A stretch of 64,000 bases of DNA, taken from positions 248,001 to 312,000 of the forward strand of contig JADMJJ010000011.1 in NCBI GenBank assembly GCA_018780645.1, read 5' to 3'. How positions within the stretch are numbered: position 1 is the stretch's first letter; every line of letters starts with the position of its first letter. The notes beneath the pieces are model-generated. The model did no database searches and was not told the origin of the DNA. It saw only the letters and a program-made list of their open reading frames with translations. Positions 48,795 to 57,587 of this stretch are shown here, one piece after another. Made by a program: the position numbers and the translations under genes. This DNA comes from Burkholderiaceae bacterium. Its GTDB lineage: Bacteria; Pseudomonadota; Gammaproteobacteria; Burkholderiales; Burkholderiaceae_C.

Positions 48795-48840
48795 CCCGTA
48801 ACCAATAAGCAGAGCGGGGCACCGGGCCCCGTGGCTCAGC

Positions 48841-49926
48841 TCAGAGCTTTTGCGACTGCATGAAGTCGTCGAAACCGGCTTCGGCAAAGCGGAACCAGAG
48901 GTTCTGCTCGCGACGGAAGGCCGAGTAGTCCTCGTAGACCTTCTTCCAGTTCGGGTTCTTGGCCGACAGTTCGGCGTAGACGGCCATCGACTCCTTGAAG
49001 GCCGCGTCCAGCACGTCCTTGGGGAAGCGGAACAGCTTGGAGCCACCGGCGACCAGCTGACGCAGTGCGGCCGGGTTCTTCGCGTCGTACTTGGCCTGCA
49101 TATCGGTGTGAGCGACCGCGGTGGCCGCTTCGACGATTGCCTTGTACTCAGGCGTCAGCGCCTCGAACGCCTTGTTGTTGATGAAGAAGTCCAACTGCGG
49201 ACCACCTTCCCACCAGCCAGGATAGTAGTAGTTCGGCGCGACCTTGTTGAAGCCCAGCTTCTGGTCATCGTACGGTCCCACCCACTCGGCGGCGTCGATG
49301 GTGCCCTTCTCCAGCGCCTGGTAGATCTCGCCACCGGGGATGTTCTGAGGCACGCCACCCATGCGCTCCAGCACGCGGCCGGCGAAGCCGCCGATGCGCA
49401 TCTTCATGCCCTTGATGTCGGCCAGGGACTTGATTTCCTTGCGGTACCAGCCACCCATCTGGGCGCCGGTATTGCCGCCCAGGAAGTTGACGATGTTGTA
49501 CTGCTTGTAGAACTCGCGCATCAGCTTCAGGCCATTGCCCTCCACCATCCAGGCCGTCATCTGACGGCTGTTCAGGCCGAAGGGGATGGCGCAGCCCAGG
49601 GCGAAGGTTTCGTCCTTGCCGAAGAAGTAGTACGGTGCCGTATGGGCCATCTCGACGGTGCCGTTCTGCACGCCGTCCACCACACCGAAGGCGGGCATCA
49701 GTTCGCCGCCGGCATGCACGGAAATCTGGAACTTGCCGCCGGTCATTTCCGAGACCTTCTTGGCGAACACATCGGATGCGCCAAAAATCGTGTCGAGAGA
49801 CTTGGGAAAGCTCGAGGCCAGACGCCAGCGGATATTGGCCTGCGCGTGCACGACGGCAGGCGCGACACCGGCGGCCAGGACACCGGCCAGACCGGCTTGT
49901 TTAACAAAGGAACGGCGTTCCATCAT
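48841..49926 (-). CDS. TRAP transporter substrate-binding protein (DctP family, TakP-like)
   Basis: 361 aa. The N-terminus has a twin-arginine signal (ERRSFVKQAGLAGVLAAG) with cleavage likely after VVHAQA. The mature part starts IRWRLASSFPKSLDTIFG. MKMRIGGFAGRVLERMGGVPQNIPGGEIYQALEKGTIDAAEWVGPYDD and YYYPGWWEGGPQLDFFIN fit the TakP/lactate-type DctP branch, which binds 2-oxo or hydroxy acids. It converges on the permease genes instead of leading them. AAGGAG lies 8 bp before the first ATG, which supports MMERR. The upstream region has a motif shared with the permease operon. Confidence 0.92.
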   Translation of the reverse strand: MMERRSFVKQAGLAGVLAAGVAPAVVHAQANIRWRLASSFPKSLDTIFGASDVFAKKVSEMTGGKFQISVHAGGELMPAFGVVDGVQNGTVEMAHTAPYYFFGKDETFALGCAIPFGLNSRQMTAWMVEGNGLKLMREFYKQYNIVNFLGGNTGAQMGGWYRKEIKSLADIKGMKMRIGGFAGRVLERMGGVPQNIPGGEIYQALEKGTIDAAEWVGPYDDQKLGFNKVAPNYYYPGWWEGGPQLDFFINNKAFEALTPEYKAIVEAATAVAHTDMQAKYDAKNPAALRQLVAGGSKLFRFPKDVLDAAFKESMAVYAELSAKNPNWKKVYEDYSAFRREQNLWFRFAEAGFDDFMQSQKL

Positions 49927-49966
49927 GAGGGCACTCCTTGGGGGATGAAAACATTGAGCGAAGCAG

Positions 49967-50004
49967 ATTCTAGGGTCGCCCCGACCCGCACCTAGCGGGG
50001 AAAA
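49967..50004 (-). promoter_or_regulatory. dctP promoter region with motif shared with dctQM
   Basis: On the minus strand, TTCCCCGCTAGGTGCGGGTC (complement of 49983-50002) is followed after 10 bp by a TAGAAT -10-like hexamer (complement of 49967-49972). The motif thus covers the -35 region. It nearly matches CTTCCCCTAGGTCGGGTC at 46226-46243. Confidence 0.5.
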
Positions 50005-50061
50005 CCCAGGGCGAATAGCCGTTGCAAGTGCCTCAACTGCCGACCCGTTGTAAGCACTCCG

Positions 50062-51462
50062 TCAGCTTCCAGCCAGTTTCATTTTCTCGATCAGCACCGA
50101 GCCTATCGTCTTGGTGCCGAGGGTGTAACGATCCGCGCCGACGGCGACGATCTGCCTGAACATATCGGGCAGGTTGCCGGCAATGGTGATCTCCTCGACC
50201 GGGTACTGGATGCGACCGTTCTCGACCCAGTAGCCGCTGGCGCCACGCGAGTAGTCACCAGTCACGTAGTTGACGCCCTGCCCCATCAGCTCGGTCACGA
50301 ACAGGCCGCGGTGCAGCTTGCGCAGCATCGCCTCAAGGTCATCACCCGGGGCGGTCAGGCGGCTGGTCAGGCTCAGATTGTGCGAGCCGCCGGCGTGACC
50401 GGTGGTGCGCAGGCCCAGCTTGCGCGCCGAGTAGGTGGACAGGAAATAGCCCTGCACCACGCCGGCCTCGACGACCTTGCGTGCGCGGGTGATCACGCCC
50501 TCGTCATCAAACGGCGAGCTGCCCTTGCCCTTGAGCAGATGGGGGTCCTCGACCACGTCGATGTGCGGGGCCAGCACCTGCTTGCCGACGCAGTCCACCA
50601 AAAAGGTGGCCTTGCGGTACAGCGCGCCACCGCTGGTGGCCTGGACATAGGCGCCAAGCAGGCCAGCAGCCACGGTGGACTCGAACAGCACCGGCACCTC
50701 GCCGGTGGGCACGCGGCGGGCCTTCAGGCGGGACAGCGCGCGCTCGGCGGCGTAGCGGCCCACGGCTTCGGGCGAGGCCAGCTCCTGCGCGTCGCGCATC
50801 GAGCTGTACCAGGCGTCGCGCTGCATGCCGTTGCCCCGCCCGGCGATAGGTGCCACCGACAGCGAATGCCGCGAACTGGCATAGCCGCCGCGAAAGCCGC
50901 GCGAATTGCCGGTGATGAAATGCGATTGCTGCGCGGACACGCCGGCACCCTCGGAATTGGTGATGCGCTTGTCCACGCCAAAGGCGGCGGCCTCGCAGCG
51001 CATCGCGATCCGGGCCGCCTCTTCAGCGGTGATCGCCCAGGGATGGAAAAGATCCAGCTCGGGGCGCAGCTTCGGATCAAGGGCCAGGTCTTGATCGTCG
51101 GGCAGGCCGGCCATCTCGTCCTCGGCGGTGAAGCGGGCGATGTCGTAGGCCGCGCGCACCGTGTCTTCCAGCGCCTTGCGCGAGAAATCCGAGGTGCCGG
51201 CATTGCCGCGCCGCTGGCCCAGATAGACGGTCACACCCAGCGACTTGTCGCGGTTGCGCTCGACGTTCTCAAGCTCACCCTTGCGTGTGGACACCGACAG
51301 GCCCACGCCCTCGGAGGCCTCGGCCGCCGCATCGGAGGCACCCAAGGTCTTGGCATAGGCCAGCGCATCGTCCACCAACTGCTGGAACTGCGCGGGAGAC
51401 CAGGCAAAGCCGCTGTCGGCACGCGAGGAAACGGGAGGGGTCTTCTTGGAGGGTCGTGACAT
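50062..51462 (-). CDS. pmbA: TldE/PmbA metalloprotease subunit
   Basis: 466 aa. It is the TldE partner of the TldD/TldE protease, which processes microcin precursors and helps remove antitoxins. Seen are GVGLSVSTRKGELENVERNRDK near the N-terminus, VLFESTVAAGLLGAYVQATSGGALYRKATFL, and ELMGQGVNYVTGDYSRGASGYWVENGRI near the end. I chose the ATG at 51462 (MSRPSKKTPP); the ATG at 51498 adds 12 residues, and neither has a strong ribosome-binding site. It diverges from darP, an order that is common. Confidence 0.92.
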   Translation of the reverse strand: MSRPSKKTPPVSSRADSGFAWSPAQFQQLVDDALAYAKTLGASDAAAEASEGVGLSVSTRKGELENVERNRDKSLGVTVYLGQRRGNAGTSDFSRKALEDTVRAAYDIARFTAEDEMAGLPDDQDLALDPKLRPELDLFHPWAITAEEAARIAMRCEAAAFGVDKRITNSEGAGVSAQQSHFITGNSRGFRGGYASSRHSLSVAPIAGRGNGMQRDAWYSSMRDAQELASPEAVGRYAAERALSRLKARRVPTGEVPVLFESTVAAGLLGAYVQATSGGALYRKATFLVDCVGKQVLAPHIDVVEDPHLLKGKGSSPFDDEGVITRARKVVEAGVVQGYFLSTYSARKLGLRTTGHAGGSHNLSLTSRLTAPGDDLEAMLRKLHRGLFVTELMGQGVNYVTGDYSRGASGYWVENGRIQYPVEEITIAGNLPDMFRQIVAVGADRYTLGTKTIGSVLIEKMKLAGS

Positions 51463-51594
51463 GGTTGCCTGGGCAGCGATGGGATCAGCCGGCATCATAC
51501 CGAGCCAGACGATGGAAAGACCCGCTTGGTATCATCCTCCCCTCCCCGCTGGCCCCTGTCCGACTTCACGCGAAGCCGGCGCTTGACCGAATCC

Positions 51595-52167
51595 ATGAAA
51601 AGCCCACCTACCTATCAAGCGTCCGAGAACCCCTTCGACGACGAACGCCCCAGCAAGACCAAGATGAAACAGGCCTCGCACGAGCTGCAGGCCCTGGGCG
51701 AGGACCTGGTCAGCCTGCCCGACAGCCGCATCGCGCCGCTGAACCTCAGCGAGACCCTGCTGGCCGCCATCCAGGAATACCGCCGCACCCGCTCGCACGA
51801 GGGCAAGCGCCGCCAGATGCAGTTCATCGGCAAGCTGATGCGCCACACCGATGCCGAGCCGATACGCGAGGCGGTCGCAGCGATGAAGCTGGGCGTGGCC
51901 CGCAATGCGCTGGAGCTGCACGAGGCCGAACGCTGGCGCGCCGAGCTGATCGCCAGCGACGACGCACTGACCCGCTGGATGGCCGAGTTCCCGGCCACCG
52001 ATGCGCAGCAGCTGCGCAGCGTCGTGCGCTCGGCCCGCAAGGATGCTTCGCTGGTGCCCGAAAAGCGCAGCGGCCGCGCCTACCGCGAGCTGTTCCAGCT
52101 GATCAAGCAGGCGCAGATCGAGGCGGCCGGCGGTGAACAAGAACAGGACGAGCCCGGCGATGAGTGA
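51595..52167 (+). CDS. darP: Ribosome-associated protein DarP/YjgA (DUF615)
   Basis: 190 aa. The start ENPFDDERPSKTKMKQASHELQ, and KRRQMQFIGKLMR in the middle with a helical C-terminus (KRSGRAYRELFQLIKQ), identify YjgA/DarP, which acts in late assembly of the 50S subunit. ATG at 51595; the longer reading to 51526 has no support. Diverges from pmbA and overlaps mog by 8 bp. Confidence 0.92.
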   Translation: MKSPPTYQASENPFDDERPSKTKMKQASHELQALGEDLVSLPDSRIAPLNLSETLLAAIQEYRRTRSHEGKRRQMQFIGKLMRHTDAEPIREAVAAMKLGVARNALELHEAERWRAELIASDDALTRWMAEFPATDAQQLRSVVRSARKDASLVPEKRSGRAYRELFQLIKQAQIEAAGGEQEQDEPGDE

Positions 52168-52747
52168 CGCTTACGAGCCGGTGCGCATAGGCCTGGTGTC
52201 GGTCAGCGACCGCGCCTCGACCGGCGTCTATGAAGACAAGGGCCTGCCCGCGCTGCGCGACTGGCTGACGCGCGCGCTGCGCAACCCGATCACGTTTGAG
52301 ACCCGGCTGATCCCGGACGAGCAGGCCGGCATCAGCGCCGCCTTGATCGAGCTGGTGGACCAGGCGCAATGCCAGCTGGTGCTGACCACGGGCGGCACCG
52401 GCCCTGCGCTGCGCGACGTCACGCCCGAAGCCACGCTGGCCGTGGCGGACAAGGTGATGCCCGGCTTTGGCGAGCAGATGCGCCAGATCAGCCTGAACTT
52501 CGTGCCGACGGCGATCCTGTCGCGCCAGGTGGCGGTGATACGCAAGCAGGCGCTGATCATCAACCTGCCCGGCCAGCCCAAGTCGATTGCCGAGACGCTG
52601 GAGGGCCTGCCACTGGCCACGCCCCCGGTGCCCGGCATCTTCGCCGCCGTACCCTATTGCCTGGACCTGATTGGCGCGCCCTACCTCGAAACCGACGAGG
52701 CGGTGGTCAAGGCCTTCAGGCCGAAATCGGCTATTCGGGCGCGCTGA
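52160..52747 (+). CDS. mog: Molybdopterin adenylyltransferase
   Basis: 195 aa, MoaB/Mog fold. It adenylates molybdopterin before molybdenum insertion. The motifs IGLVSVSDRASTGVYEDKG, LVLTTGGTGPALRDVTPEAT and IINLPGQPKSIAETLEG are typical of Mog. It overlaps the 3' end of darP. No other molybdenum-cofactor gene is in the window. Confidence 0.93.
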   Translation: MSDAYEPVRIGLVSVSDRASTGVYEDKGLPALRDWLTRALRNPITFETRLIPDEQAGISAALIELVDQAQCQLVLTTGGTGPALRDVTPEATLAVADKVMPGFGEQMRQISLNFVPTAILSRQVAVIRKQALIINLPGQPKSIAETLEGLPLATPPVPGIFAAVPYCLDLIGAPYLETDEAVVKAFRPKSAIRAR

Positions 52748-52753
52748 TCACGG

Positions 52754-53521
52754 CTACTTGACGAGCTGGGTCAGTCGCGCCGCGTCGAAGGACTCGTCCT
52801 TCTGCGCATCTTTGGGTACGCAATCTGGTTTGCCGGCCTCCGACAGCTGCGCGATCGCCTGCCACAGCAGCGCGATCTGATGCTCATGGCCCGACGCGTT
52901 GTCTATCAGCCCCTTCATCGCCTGGGCCACCGGGTCATCGCCCTGGGTCACGCCATAGGCCGAGAAGCCCAGCTTGGCGGCCACCTCCTCGCGCTTGGCA
53001 TCGGCCTGGGCCTCGATGATGCGCGCCGGGTTGCCCACGGCCGTGGCGCCCGCAGGCACCGGCCGTGTCACCACCGCGCCGGAGCCGACGCGCGCGCCGG
53101 CCCCGACGGTGAAGCCGCCCAACACACAGGCATTGGCGCCGATGATCACCCCGGCCTCCAGCGTCGGATGGCGCTTGGCGCCCTTGACCAGCGAGGTGCC
53201 GCCCAGGGTCACGCCCTGGTAGATCGTGCAGCCGTCGCCGATCTCGGCCATCTCGCCGATGACGATGCCCATGCCGTGGTCGATGAACACCTGCCGGCCT
53301 ATGGTCGCGCCGGGGTGGATCTCGATGCCGGTCAGAAAGCGCGCCAAGTTCGAGATGAAGCGGCCCCACCAGTGGAAGCCATGGCGCCAGCAGGCATTGG
53401 CCCAGCGGTGCATCAGCAGCGCATGCAGACCCGGATAACAGGTCAGCACCTCCCATGACGAGCGCGCGGCCGGGTCACGTTCGAGGATGCAGGCGATGTC
53501 TTCTCTGAGGCGCGCAAACAC
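52754..53521 (-). CDS. cysE: Serine O-acetyltransferase
   Basis: 255 aa from a GTG at 53521. It makes O-acetylserine from serine and acetyl-CoA, the first step to cysteine. The N-terminal helical part ([20 protein letters not shown]) is followed by a left-handed beta helix with hexapeptide repeats, with the catalytic [16 protein letters not shown] lies 6-7 bp before the GTG and family members start here; the ORF could run to 53674 but those residues have no homology. It is convergent with mog, with 6 bp between. Confidence 0.93.
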   Translation of the reverse strand: MFARLREDIACILERDPAARSSWEVLTCYPGLHALLMHRWANACWRHGFHWWGRFISNLARFLTGIEIHPGATIGRQVFIDHGMGIVIGEMAEIGDGCTIYQGVTLGGTSLVKGAKRHPTLEAGVIIGANACVLGGFTVGAGARVGSGAVVTRPVPAGATAVGNPARIIEAQADAKREEVAAKLGFSAYGVTQGDDPVAQAMKGLIDNASGHEHQIALLWQAIAQLSEAGKPDCVPKDAQKDESFDAARLTQLVK

Positions 53522-53606
53522 GGCGGGCTTCCTCTGGTCTGATGTGGGCTGGGCAGTGTAGCAACCGGTTTTGTGCGCCGTCCGGGGCAGTCCAATGCCC
53601 TTGAGC

Positions 53607-54353
53607 TCAACCGGGCTTGCCGCGATCTTTGACCATCGCCTTGGCAATGCCTCGCAGGATGTGGATTTCCTCATCGGCCAGTTGGGCGCGGTTCAGCAGC
53701 TGGTTCAGCCGCGGCATCAGCTTCTTCGGCGCGGCCGGGTCCAGGAAGTCGATCTCGACCAGGGCCTGCTGCCAATGCGCCAGCAACCCCTGCACGGCCG
53801 CCGCCGAGGCGAACTTCGTATCCGCGATACGCCCTTCGACCTCGAATCCGCCCAGGGCCTGGCGCCATTCGTAGGAGATCAGCTGTATCGCCTGGGCCAG
53901 GTTCAAGGAGCCGTAGCTCGGGTTCGTCGGGATGCTCAGCACCGCATGGCATCGATAGACGTCCTCGTTGCTCATGCCATAGCGCTCGGAGCCGAACACA
54001 AAGGCAACGCGCTGGCCGCTGGCCGCGAGTTCGGGGAATAGCGCGCGGGGTGCATGGGTCGGCGGGCCGAAGTCGCGCGGCGTCATGGCCGTGGCACAGA
54101 GGTAGCTGACGCCGTCCAGCGCCTCCTCCAGCGTCTCGACGATGCGCGCCCGGGCCAGGATGTCGGCGGCTCCGCTGGCCATGGCGATGGTCTCTTCCTG
54201 GCTCAGCACATCGGCAAAACGGGGTTTGACCAGCACCAGATCGCCGAAGCCCATCACCTTCATGGCCCGGGCGGCCGAGCCCACATTGCCGGGGTGGCTG
54301 GTCTGAACCAGGATGAATCGTGTGGAATCGACGCTCAAGGGCTTTGCCGGCAA
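53607..54353 (-). CDS. trmJ: tRNA (cytidine/uridine-2'-O-)-methyltransferase TrmJ
   Basis: 248 aa, SPOUT methyltransferase. It methylates the ribose at position 32 of tRNAs. Motifs [24 protein letters not shown] at the N-terminus, [19 protein letters not shown] and [20 protein letters not shown] (the knot) are typical of the TrmJ group. It lies upstream of cysE on the same strand and diverges from suhB, with 90 bp between the starts. Confidence 0.93.
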   Translation of the reverse strand: MPAKPLSVDSTRFILVQTSHPGNVGSAARAMKVMGFGDLVLVKPRFADVLSQEETIAMASGAADILARARIVETLEEALDGVSYLCATAMTPRDFGPPTHAPRALFPELAASGQRVAFVFGSERYGMSNEDVYRCHAVLSIPTNPSYGSLNLAQAIQLISYEWRQALGGFEVEGRIADTKFASAAAVQGLLAHWQQALVEIDFLDPAAPKKLMPRLNQLLNRAQLADEEIHILRGIAKAMVKDRGKPG

Positions 54354-54443
54354 GGTAAAATCAACATTATCCCTAGCTTGCCGCTAGCGACCCGCTCTTT
54401 TCCTCCGCCAAGTCCCGACTCCCAACGCCTGCAGGTTATACGC

Positions 54444-55376
54444 ATGTCCACTCAAGCCGCACTCCATCCCATGCTCAACGTTGCCATCAAGGCAGCGCGC
54501 GCGGCAGGTTCCATCATCAACCGTGCCTCCATGGATCTGGACTTGCTGAAGGTCAACACGAAGTCGCCCAACGACTTCGTGACCGAGGTGGACCAGGCCG
54601 CCGAGCGCGTCATCATCGAAACGCTGCTGACCGCCTACCCGGGCCACGGCATCCTGGCCGAAGAGTCGGGCCGAGAGCATGGCTCGGCCGACAGCGAATA
54701 CGTCTGGATCATCGATCCTCTGGACGGCACCACCAATTTCATCCACGGCTTCCCTGTGTATGCCGTGTCCATCGCCCTGGCCTTCCGCGGCCAGGTGCAG
54801 CAGGCCGTCGTCTATGACCCGACCCGCAACGACCTCTTCTATGCCTCCAAGGGCCGCGGCGCCTACCTGAATGACAAGCGCCTGCGCGTGTCCAAGCGCG
54901 TGCGCATGGCCGAGGCGCTGATCGGCACCGGCTTTCCCTTCCGCAAGGGCGACAACTTCAAGCGCTACGTGAAGATGTTCGAAGAGGTGATGCAGCAATG
55001 CGCCGGCCTGCGCCGCCCGGGTGCGGCCGCACTGGACCTCTGCTACGTGGCCGCCGGCTACTACGATGGCTTCTTCGAGACTGGCCTGCAGCCCTGGGAC
55101 GTGGCCGCAGGCTCGCTGATCATCACCGAGGCCGGTGGCCTGGTCGGCAACTTCACCGGCGAGTCGGACTATCTGTACCAGCGCGAAGTGGTCGCCGCCA
55201 ATCCGCGCATCTACGGCCAGCTGGTGCAGACCCTGGCGCCCTACACCCGCGTGATCAAGGAAGAAGAAGCTGCCGCCGAGGCCAAGGCCGAAGAGCAGAC
55301 GGCCGCCGCTGCAGTTGCCGCCGCCGAGACCAAGAAGAAGGCACCGGTACGCTTGCGCAAGGCCGACTTGGCTTGA
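54444..55376 (+). CDS. suhB: Inositol monophosphatase family protein SuhB
   Basis: 310 aa. The two metal-binding motifs are seen: [14 protein letters not shown] and [16 protein letters not shown]. It dephosphorylates inositol-1-phosphate; SuhB also joins the ribosomal RNA antitermination complex in E. coli. The last 45 residues are a charged Ala/Glu/Lys-rich tail ([23 protein letters not shown]), beyond the usual length of 265-270. Its stop abuts the stop of the convergent aldehyde dehydrogenase (TGATCA). Confidence 0.94.
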   Translation: MSTQAALHPMLNVAIKAARAAGSIINRASMDLDLLKVNTKSPNDFVTEVDQAAERVIIETLLTAYPGHGILAEESGREHGSADSEYVWIIDPLDGTTNFIHGFPVYAVSIALAFRGQVQQAVVYDPTRNDLFYASKGRGAYLNDKRLRVSKRVRMAEALIGTGFPFRKGDNFKRYVKMFEEVMQQCAGLRRPGAAALDLCYVAAGYYDGFFETGLQPWDVAAGSLIITEAGGLVGNFTGESDYLYQREVVAANPRIYGQLVQTLAPYTRVIKEEEAAAEAKAEEQTAAAAVAAAETKKKAPVRLRKADLA

Positions 55377-56831
55377 TCAGAACGGATAGTGCCTCTCACC
55401 GGTCTGCACCGTCACCCAGCGCAGTTCGGTGAAGGCCTCGATACCAGCCTTGCCGCCGAAGCGGCCATAGCCGCTGCCCTTGACGCCGCCGAACGGCATC
55501 TGTGCCTCGTCGTGCACGGTCGGACCGTTGACGTGGCAGATGCCCGACTCGATGCGCTTGGCCACCTGCAGCGCGCGGCCGATGTCGCGGCCGAAGACGG
55601 CGGCCGACAGGCCGAACTCGTTGTCATTGGCGCAGGCCACCGCCGCCTCGACGCCATCAACCCGCACGATGCACTTGACAGGGCCGAAGGTCTCCTCGCG
55701 GTAGATGCGCATCGCCGGAGTCACATGATCCAGCACGGTGGCGGCCATCAGGGTGCTGTCGGCCTTGCCGCCGCACAGCAGCTGGGCGCCAAGGGCCAGC
55801 GCATCGTCTATCAGCGCATTGCAATGCGCTACCGTGCCCATGCTGGCCACCGAGCCCAGCACCACCGGCGCCGGCTGGCGCGGATCGCCCAGCGGCAGCG
55901 AGCGGGCGCGCTTGACGAAGCGCGCGGCGAAGTCATCCGCCACCTTGCTGTCCACAATCAGGCGCTCGGTGGACATGCAGATCTGGCCCGAGTTGGCAAA
56001 AGCACCAAAGACCGCTGCGGCCACGGCCGCATCGAGATCGGCATCGTCCAGCACCAGCAGCGGGGCCTTGCCTCCCAGCTCCAACAGCGCCGGCTTCAGA
56101 TGGGCGGCGCAGGTGGCGGCGATCAATTTGCCGACCCGCGTCGAGCCGGTGAAATTGACCCGCCGCACGGCCGGGTGGGCGACGATGGCCTCGACCACGG
56201 TGCCCGCGTCGGCGGGATCGTTGGTCAGGTAGTTCAGCACCCCGGCGGCGAAGCCGGCGTCCTGGAACGACTCGATGATCAGCTGGTGCGTGCGCGGGCA
56301 CAGCTCGCTGCCCTTCAGGATCACCGTGTTGCCGCAGGCCAGCGGCGTGGCGATGGCGCGCACGCCCAGGATCACCGGCGCGTTCCACGGGGCGATGCCC
56401 AGCACCACACCGGCCGGCTGGCGCATGCCCATGGCCAGCAAGCCGGGCACATCGGATGGGATCACCTCGCCGCTGATCTGAGTGGTGAGTGAGGCTGCCT
56501 CGCGGATCATGCCGGCCGCCAGATGCACATTGAAGCCGGCCCACATCGCCGAGGCGCCGGTCTCGGCCGCCATGGCGGCGGTGAACTGCGGCGTGCGCGC
56601 CTCCAGCGCGTCGGCGGCCTTCAGCAACAGCGCGCGGCGCTCGCCGGGGCCGGTCTGGCTCCAGCCGGCGAAGGCCGCCTCCGCCGCATCGGCGGCGGCG
56701 CGAGCGTCGGCGGGGCTGGCGGCGGGCGCGCGGCTGGCCACGCTGCCGTCCAGCGGGTTGCGGCGCTCGAAGGTGCGCCCGCCCTCGGCGCTGACGGCCA
56801 GGCCCTGTATCAGCATGCTGCATTCGTTCAT
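55377..56831 (-). CDS. Aldehyde dehydrogenase module (internal start), salicylaldehyde/vanillin type
   Basis: 484 aa if started at the internal ATG 56831, which has GAGGAG 9 bp upstream. A complete NAD(P)-dependent aldehyde dehydrogenase: PAGVVLGIAPWNAPVILG at the N-terminal half, the cofactor loop FTGSTRVGK, the catalytic Glu in LLELGGKAP, the catalytic Cys in SGQICMST, and EETFGPV and MPFGGVKGSGYGRFGG near the end. The closing GERHYPF is like salicylaldehyde/vanillin dehydrogenases, so an aromatic aldehyde is the best guess. It sits next to a Liv-type transporter and an AraC regulator. This entry is the downstream half of the fused ORF. Confidence 0.75.
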   Translation of the reverse strand: MNECSMLIQGLAVSAEGGRTFERRNPLDGSVASRAPAASPADARAAADAAEAAFAGWSQTGPGERRALLLKAADALEARTPQFTAAMAAETGASAMWAGFNVHLAAGMIREAASLTTQISGEVIPSDVPGLLAMGMRQPAGVVLGIAPWNAPVILGVRAIATPLACGNTVILKGSELCPRTHQLIIESFQDAGFAAGVLNYLTNDPADAGTVVEAIVAHPAVRRVNFTGSTRVGKLIAATCAAHLKPALLELGGKAPLLVLDDADLDAAVAAAVFGAFANSGQICMSTERLIVDSKVADDFAARFVKRARSLPLGDPRQPAPVVLGSVASMGTVAHCNALIDDALALGAQLLCGGKADSTLMAATVLDHVTPAMRIYREETFGPVKCIVRVDGVEAAVACANDNEFGLSAAVFGRDIGRALQVAKRIESGICHVNGPTVHDEAQMPFGGVKGSGYGRFGGKAGIEAFTELRWVTVQTGERHYPF

Positions 56832-57587
56832 GGTCGGTTTCTCCTCGTTCGATGTTGATGGGGCCGCGGCCCCCTGGCCCAGATAGGCATGGCGGATCAC
56901 GCTGGAGCGGGCCAGCAGCCGCGCCGGCCCGCTCGCCACCAGGGTGCCGCGCTCCAGCACATAGCCGCGGTCGGCCACGGCCAAGGCCTTGCGCACGTTC
57001 TGCTCGACCATCAGCACGGTGGTGCCCTGGTCGGCGATGCGGCGGGCGATGGCCAGCAGCTCGTCGACCATGCGCGGCGCCAGGCCCAGCGACGGTTCAT
57101 CCAGCATCAGCAGTCGCGGTGCGCTGACCATGGCGCGGGCCACGGCCACCATCTGCTGCTCACCGCCGCTCATGGACCCGGCCAGCTGCCGCGCCCGCTG
57201 GGCCAGCTTCGGAAAATCGGCAAGGGCCTGCTGCACACGGCGTGCGCGCTCGGCCGCGCTCTGCAGCCAGCCTCCCAGCTCAAGGTTGTCGAGCACGCTC
57301 AGCTGCGGGAACAGCTGGCGGCCCTCGGGCACCAGGACCAGACCACGCCGGACGATCTCGGACGGCCGTGCCTCGGGCGCAATCGCCTGGCCGTCGAGCA
57401 GCAGCTGGCCCTCGCGCTGTATCAGGCCGGCGATGGCCTTCAGCAAGGTGGTCTTGCCGGCACCATTGGGGCCGAGGATGACGGTCAGCCCAGGCTTGGC
57501 TTCCAGGCTCAAACCGCGCAGCACCTGGAAGCCGCCATAGCCGGCGCTCAAGCCTTGGATCTGCAGATGGGCGGCGGCTCCGCTCAT
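55377..57587 (-). CDS. Fused ORF: LivF-type ABC ATPase + aldehyde dehydrogenase
   Basis: 736 aa with no stop between two complete proteins. Residues 1-252 are a LivF-type ATPase: Walker A GPNGAGKTT at 39-47, the EGRQLFP segment of the LivF branch, the signature SGGEQQM near 140 and Walker B LLMLDEPSLGLAP. The normal end (HAYLGQ) at about 235 runs on through the linker GAAAPSTSNEEKPT into the aldehyde dehydrogenase at residue 253. The linker also codes a GAGGAG ribosome-binding site before an internal ATG, so the dehydrogenase may be made separately. The start overlaps livG (ATGA). Whether the joined protein exists needs a check. Confidence 0.85.
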   Translation of the reverse strand: MSGAAAHLQIQGLSAGYGGFQVLRGLSLEAKPGLTVILGPNGAGKTTLLKAIAGLIQREGQLLLDGQAIAPEARPSEIVRRGLVLVPEGRQLFPQLSVLDNLELGGWLQSAAERARRVQQALADFPKLAQRARQLAGSMSGGEQQMVAVARAMVSAPRLLMLDEPSLGLAPRMVDELLAIARRIADQGTTVLMVEQNVRKALAVADRGYVLERGTLVASGPARLLARSSVIRHAYLGQGAAAPSTSNEEKPTMNECSMLIQGLAVSAEGGRTFERRNPLDGSVASRAPAASPADARAAADAAEAAFAGWSQTGPGERRALLLKAADALEARTPQFTAAMAAETGASAMWAGFNVHLAAGMIREAASLTTQISGEVIPSDVPGLLAMGMRQPAGVVLGIAPWNAPVILGVRAIATPLACGNTVILKGSELCPRTHQLIIESFQDAGFAAGVLNYLTNDPADAGTVVEAIVAHPAVRRVNFTGSTRVGKLIAATCAAHLKPALLELGGKAPLLVLDDADLDAAVAAAVFGAFANSGQICMSTERLIVDSKVADDFAARFVKRARSLPLGDPRQPAPVVLGSVASMGTVAHCNALIDDALALGAQLLCGGKADSTLMAATVLDHVTPAMRIYREETFGPVKCIVRVDGVEAAVACANDNEFGLSAAVFGRDIGRALQVAKRIESGICHVNGPTVHDEAQMPFGGVKGSGYGRFGGKAGIEAFTELRWVTVQTGERHYPF

